DNA from: Planctomycetota bacterium
GTDB lineage: Bacteria > Planctomycetota > Planctomycetia > Gemmatales > Gemmataceae
Assembly (NCBI GenBank): GCA_009920765.1
Contig: RFZJ01000002.1
Coordinates: 59,535 to 123,534 of the forward strand
DNA: 64,000 bases
Reading direction: 5' to 3'
Position numbers and translations under genes: made by a program. How positions within the stretch are numbered: position 1 is the stretch's first letter; each line of letters opens with the position of its first letter. Below, piece by piece: positions 62,455 through 64,000 of the stretch. The notes under the pieces were generated by a model. The model saw nothing but the letters and a program-made list of their open reading frames with translations, made no database searches and was not told where the DNA came from.

Positions 62455-63801
62455 TTAGAACACTAGGGCAAGACCAGCATTAAAACCGTCAAAGATTCGG
62501 AATGTGCTGGTGTAGGTTGGATCTAAACCACCCCAACTGAAATTAACAGGGTTTGGCGATGATATGGTGTTGAAGAACATCATGACATCATAGTTGATCC
62601 GGAATTCTATCCCTTCAACGGGATACCATGCCATTCCAACGGTGGGTTGGATTTCTGGAACAACGGTATAAACCGTTTTGGATCGTTTGCTGATAGGTGT
62701 GGCATTTTTGACCTCGTTGAATTCATACTTCGCTCTTTCTTTAACAATATTCATGAAAAGTGCCGCTTGAAGATCGACTTGGGCTGTAAAACCATGCCCT
62801 AAATACCACTCCTGGCCAAAACCCGCATTAACACCATACATACGATTTGAAACAATATTGGTGTAAGCTGCAGCATCCAGGTTATTTCCTTCGCCATAAA
62901 GATTCAAATCGGTTGCTATCCACTTAAATCGTTCCCAAATCCATACAAACCTAGGGCCGACCCTTGCTGTTAATCTGTAGTCATCAGTTTCATAAACTGG
63001 TTTGCGGTAAGACATTTCTAATTGTTGAAATCTTTGGGTGAACTCTAGAGTCATAAAATCGGCGGCATTCCAAATGCCATAACCAGCAAAAGGAGTCTGA
63101 AAACCTTCTAAAGCAACCGGTCCTGGTGTTCCATTGGCTGTTGGAACATTAACTGAGGGCACTGTACCACCTTGACTCGTTACTGATCTAGCAAGGGCTG
63201 GATCTGCGAATGCAAAGATGTCATTTAGCGGGCCCGCGTATTGACTTGGGTAACCATAAACTGGAGAAGAAAGATATCCATCAGCCCCGTTGGCGCTGAT
63301 ATTTAAGTTGGGTGGAATCAAGCTAGCAGTACTGGCATAATTTGCCTTGGTAAGCCAGAGGTAGCTCATGGTAATTGAGGACTCGTCTGCAAATTTCCAA
63401 CCACCTTCGATTTTGAAACCTGGCATATAACTGCTGGGCCCGGATACGGAACTAGTGTTTAAAGCATCAGTCATGCTTCCGATGAAATCTCTATTGAGCG
63501 CATCGGTTGCAACAATCGTTGAACTCGTTCCTGTTCCTGAAATTGCTTGAGGCCCTAGGTTGGTTCCATCAATCGCATAGAAGCCACGATAAGCCACAGT
63601 CTGGCTTTTGATTGGATTGGTTTGCCTATACATGGAGTAGGAACCGGAGATGAAGAATCCCCCAGTGTCCGGTCGGGCGTGGTACAAAGGTAGAGGAAGA
63701 TTGGGTTCCCCTGATGCGAGGTCTTGTGCAAATAGATTAGGTGTGCTTGTAGCCAGCCAGCCAGCTAATAAGGCCGCTGCTCCACGAATTATCTTTTTCA
63801 T
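62455..63801 (-). CDS. Predicted outer-membrane beta-barrel protein
   Basis: 448 residues. Signal peptide MKKIIRGAAALLAGWLATS ending near NLFAQ. The mature part is made of alternating aromatic strands (GGFFISGSYSMYRQ, MSYLWLTKANYAS, YRLTARVGPRFVWIWERF, GMAWYPVEGIEFRINYDVMMF), typical of an outer-membrane barrel, with Gly/Ser/Ala/Pro-rich surface loops. It resembles BBP7/Lpg1974-like planctomycete barrels, but the family is not certain. It ends FNAGLALVF, with the C-terminal Phe expected for Bam recognition. GGAAGGAG, 10 bases before the ATG at 63801, is a strong ribosome site. A leader of ~155 bases and a sigma70-like promoter lie upstream. Confidence 0.82.
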   Translation of the reverse strand: MKKIIRGAAALLAGWLATSTPNLFAQDLASGEPNLPLPLYHARPDTGGFFISGSYSMYRQTNPIKSQTVAYRGFYAIDGTNLGPQAISGTGTSSTIVATDALNRDFIGSMTDALNTSSVSGPSSYMPGFKIEGGWKFADESSITMSYLWLTKANYASTASLIPPNLNISANGADGYLSSPVYGYPSQYAGPLNDIFAFADPALARSVTSQGGTVPSVNVPTANGTPGPVALEGFQTPFAGYGIWNAADFMTLEFTQRFQQLEMSYRKPVYETDDYRLTARVGPRFVWIWERFKWIATDLNLYGEGNNLDAAAYTNIVSNRMYGVNAGFGQEWYLGHGFTAQVDLQAALFMNIVKERAKYEFNEVKNATPISKRSKTVYTVVPEIQPTVGMAWYPVEGIEFRINYDVMMFFNTISSPNPVNFSWGGLDPTYTSTFRIFDGFNAGLALVF

Positions 63802-63823
63802 ATTCCCCCATCTCCTTCCACAT

Positions 63824-63847
63824 AATTAAAAGCCAAAGCTTTTAATT
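63824..63847 (-). promoter_or_regulatory. Leader hairpin just before the ribosome site of the barrel gene
   Basis: AATTAAAAGC (63824-63833) and GCTTTTAATT (63838-63847) form a perfect 10-bp stem with loop CAAA, directly upstream of the GGAAGGAG ribosome site. It resembles 5' stabilising hairpins of outer-membrane protein mRNAs, or a translation switch. Confidence 0.6.
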
Positions 63848-63961
63848 TGACCCGAAGCCGGTTCTCAGCATGACGATTTCCCCCAGCCATGCTTTCGCAA
63901 GATCAGTACGGCCCAGGGTAAACACCCGCAAAGGCAATAAATACTGTCTTGTGAGAGCGCA

Positions 63962-63989
63962 TGTATAAAGTGCTTTGATTTTGTGTCAA
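63962..63989 (-). promoter_or_regulatory. Sigma70-like promoter for the barrel gene
   Basis: On the minus strand TTGACA (63989-63984), a 16-base spacer and TATACA (63967-63962). Both hexamers are close to consensus. Transcription would start near 63955, giving a leader of about 155 bases. Confidence 0.65.
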
Positions 63990-64000
63990 TAGTAACTAAT

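Noticed and set aside
1..64000. Phage, transposon, toxin-antitoxin or defence island
   Set aside because: No integrase, transposase, terminase, restriction, or toxin-antitoxin genes and no att-like repeats around the single tRNA gene were found.

Overview
The window looks like chromosomal DNA from a planctomycete (phylum Planctomycetota), probably an uncultivated, fairly AT-rich relative of the Gemmatales/Pirellulales. This is an inference from gene content: a PVC-type dehydrogenase/cytochrome c fusion, a DUF1559 pseudopilin with a C-terminal H-X-DG motif, PQQ-like propeller proteins, a ribbon-helix-helix/CxxC protein of the planctomycete kind, an Omp85 protein and a separate outer-membrane barrel (diderm envelope), and FtsK. 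I see no phage, insertion sequence, CRISPR array, integrase or plasmid genes, and coding density is high. The left end cuts a lipoprotein gene.

Layout. 1-6.9 kb: truncated Met/Gly/Pro-rich lipoprotein (-), recD2 helicase (+), large secreted cytochrome c dehydrogenase (+). 7-12 kb: a minus-strand run of epimerase, DJ-1/PfpI, xylose isomerase, rhodanese, and an MFS-PlsC fusion. 12.2-17 kb: bamA-like gene (+), a small secreted protein, ilvD. 17-26 kb: membrane-anchored TPR protein, a D-threonine-aldolase/D-serine-dehydratase-fold PLP enzyme, a 1314-residue exported glycosidase-like protein, a pseudopilin. 26-33 kb: fbp (class III), GH13 and oxidoreductase operon (-), then a polyphosphate-glucokinase-like gene and ettA (+). 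33-39.7 kb: PQQ propeller, tRNA-His, Na+/H+ antiporter, orphan family-5 solute-binding protein, and a divergent ribbon-helix-helix/zinc regulator. 39.7-52.6 kb: ferredoxin, two glycosyltransferases, then GH63-like glucosidase, glk, rpe, pgl, gnd, rpiA and tkt. 52.8-64 kb: Tat-exported Mn-type superoxide dismutase, ftsK, trmL, nudix, RGG-rich protein, GNAT, pabA/trpG, sugar isomerase, membrane protein, outer-membrane barrel.

How they work together. The strongest functional block is carbohydrate metabolism. A tkt-rpiA-gnd-pgl-rpe-glk gene train supplies most of the pentose-phosphate pathway, but glucose-6-phosphate dehydrogenase (zwf) and transaldolase are not in the window. The GH63-like glucosidase directly downstream would feed glucose to glk. 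A second block couples gluconeogenic FBPase III to a GH13 enzyme, next to a PpgK-like kinase on the opposite strand. The most unusual locus is 35.1-39.7 kb: back-to-back promoters, each with a TATAAT box, separate a Cys/His-rich ribbon-helix-helix protein from a solute-binding protein that has a long extra N-terminal domain, no transporter partners nearby, and an antiporter gene behind it.

Several starts were moved from the longest possible reading frame to an internal start, using Shine-Dalgarno sites, family length or, for bamA, a promoter inside the longer frame. All family assignments come from reading motifs by eye, without database searches.
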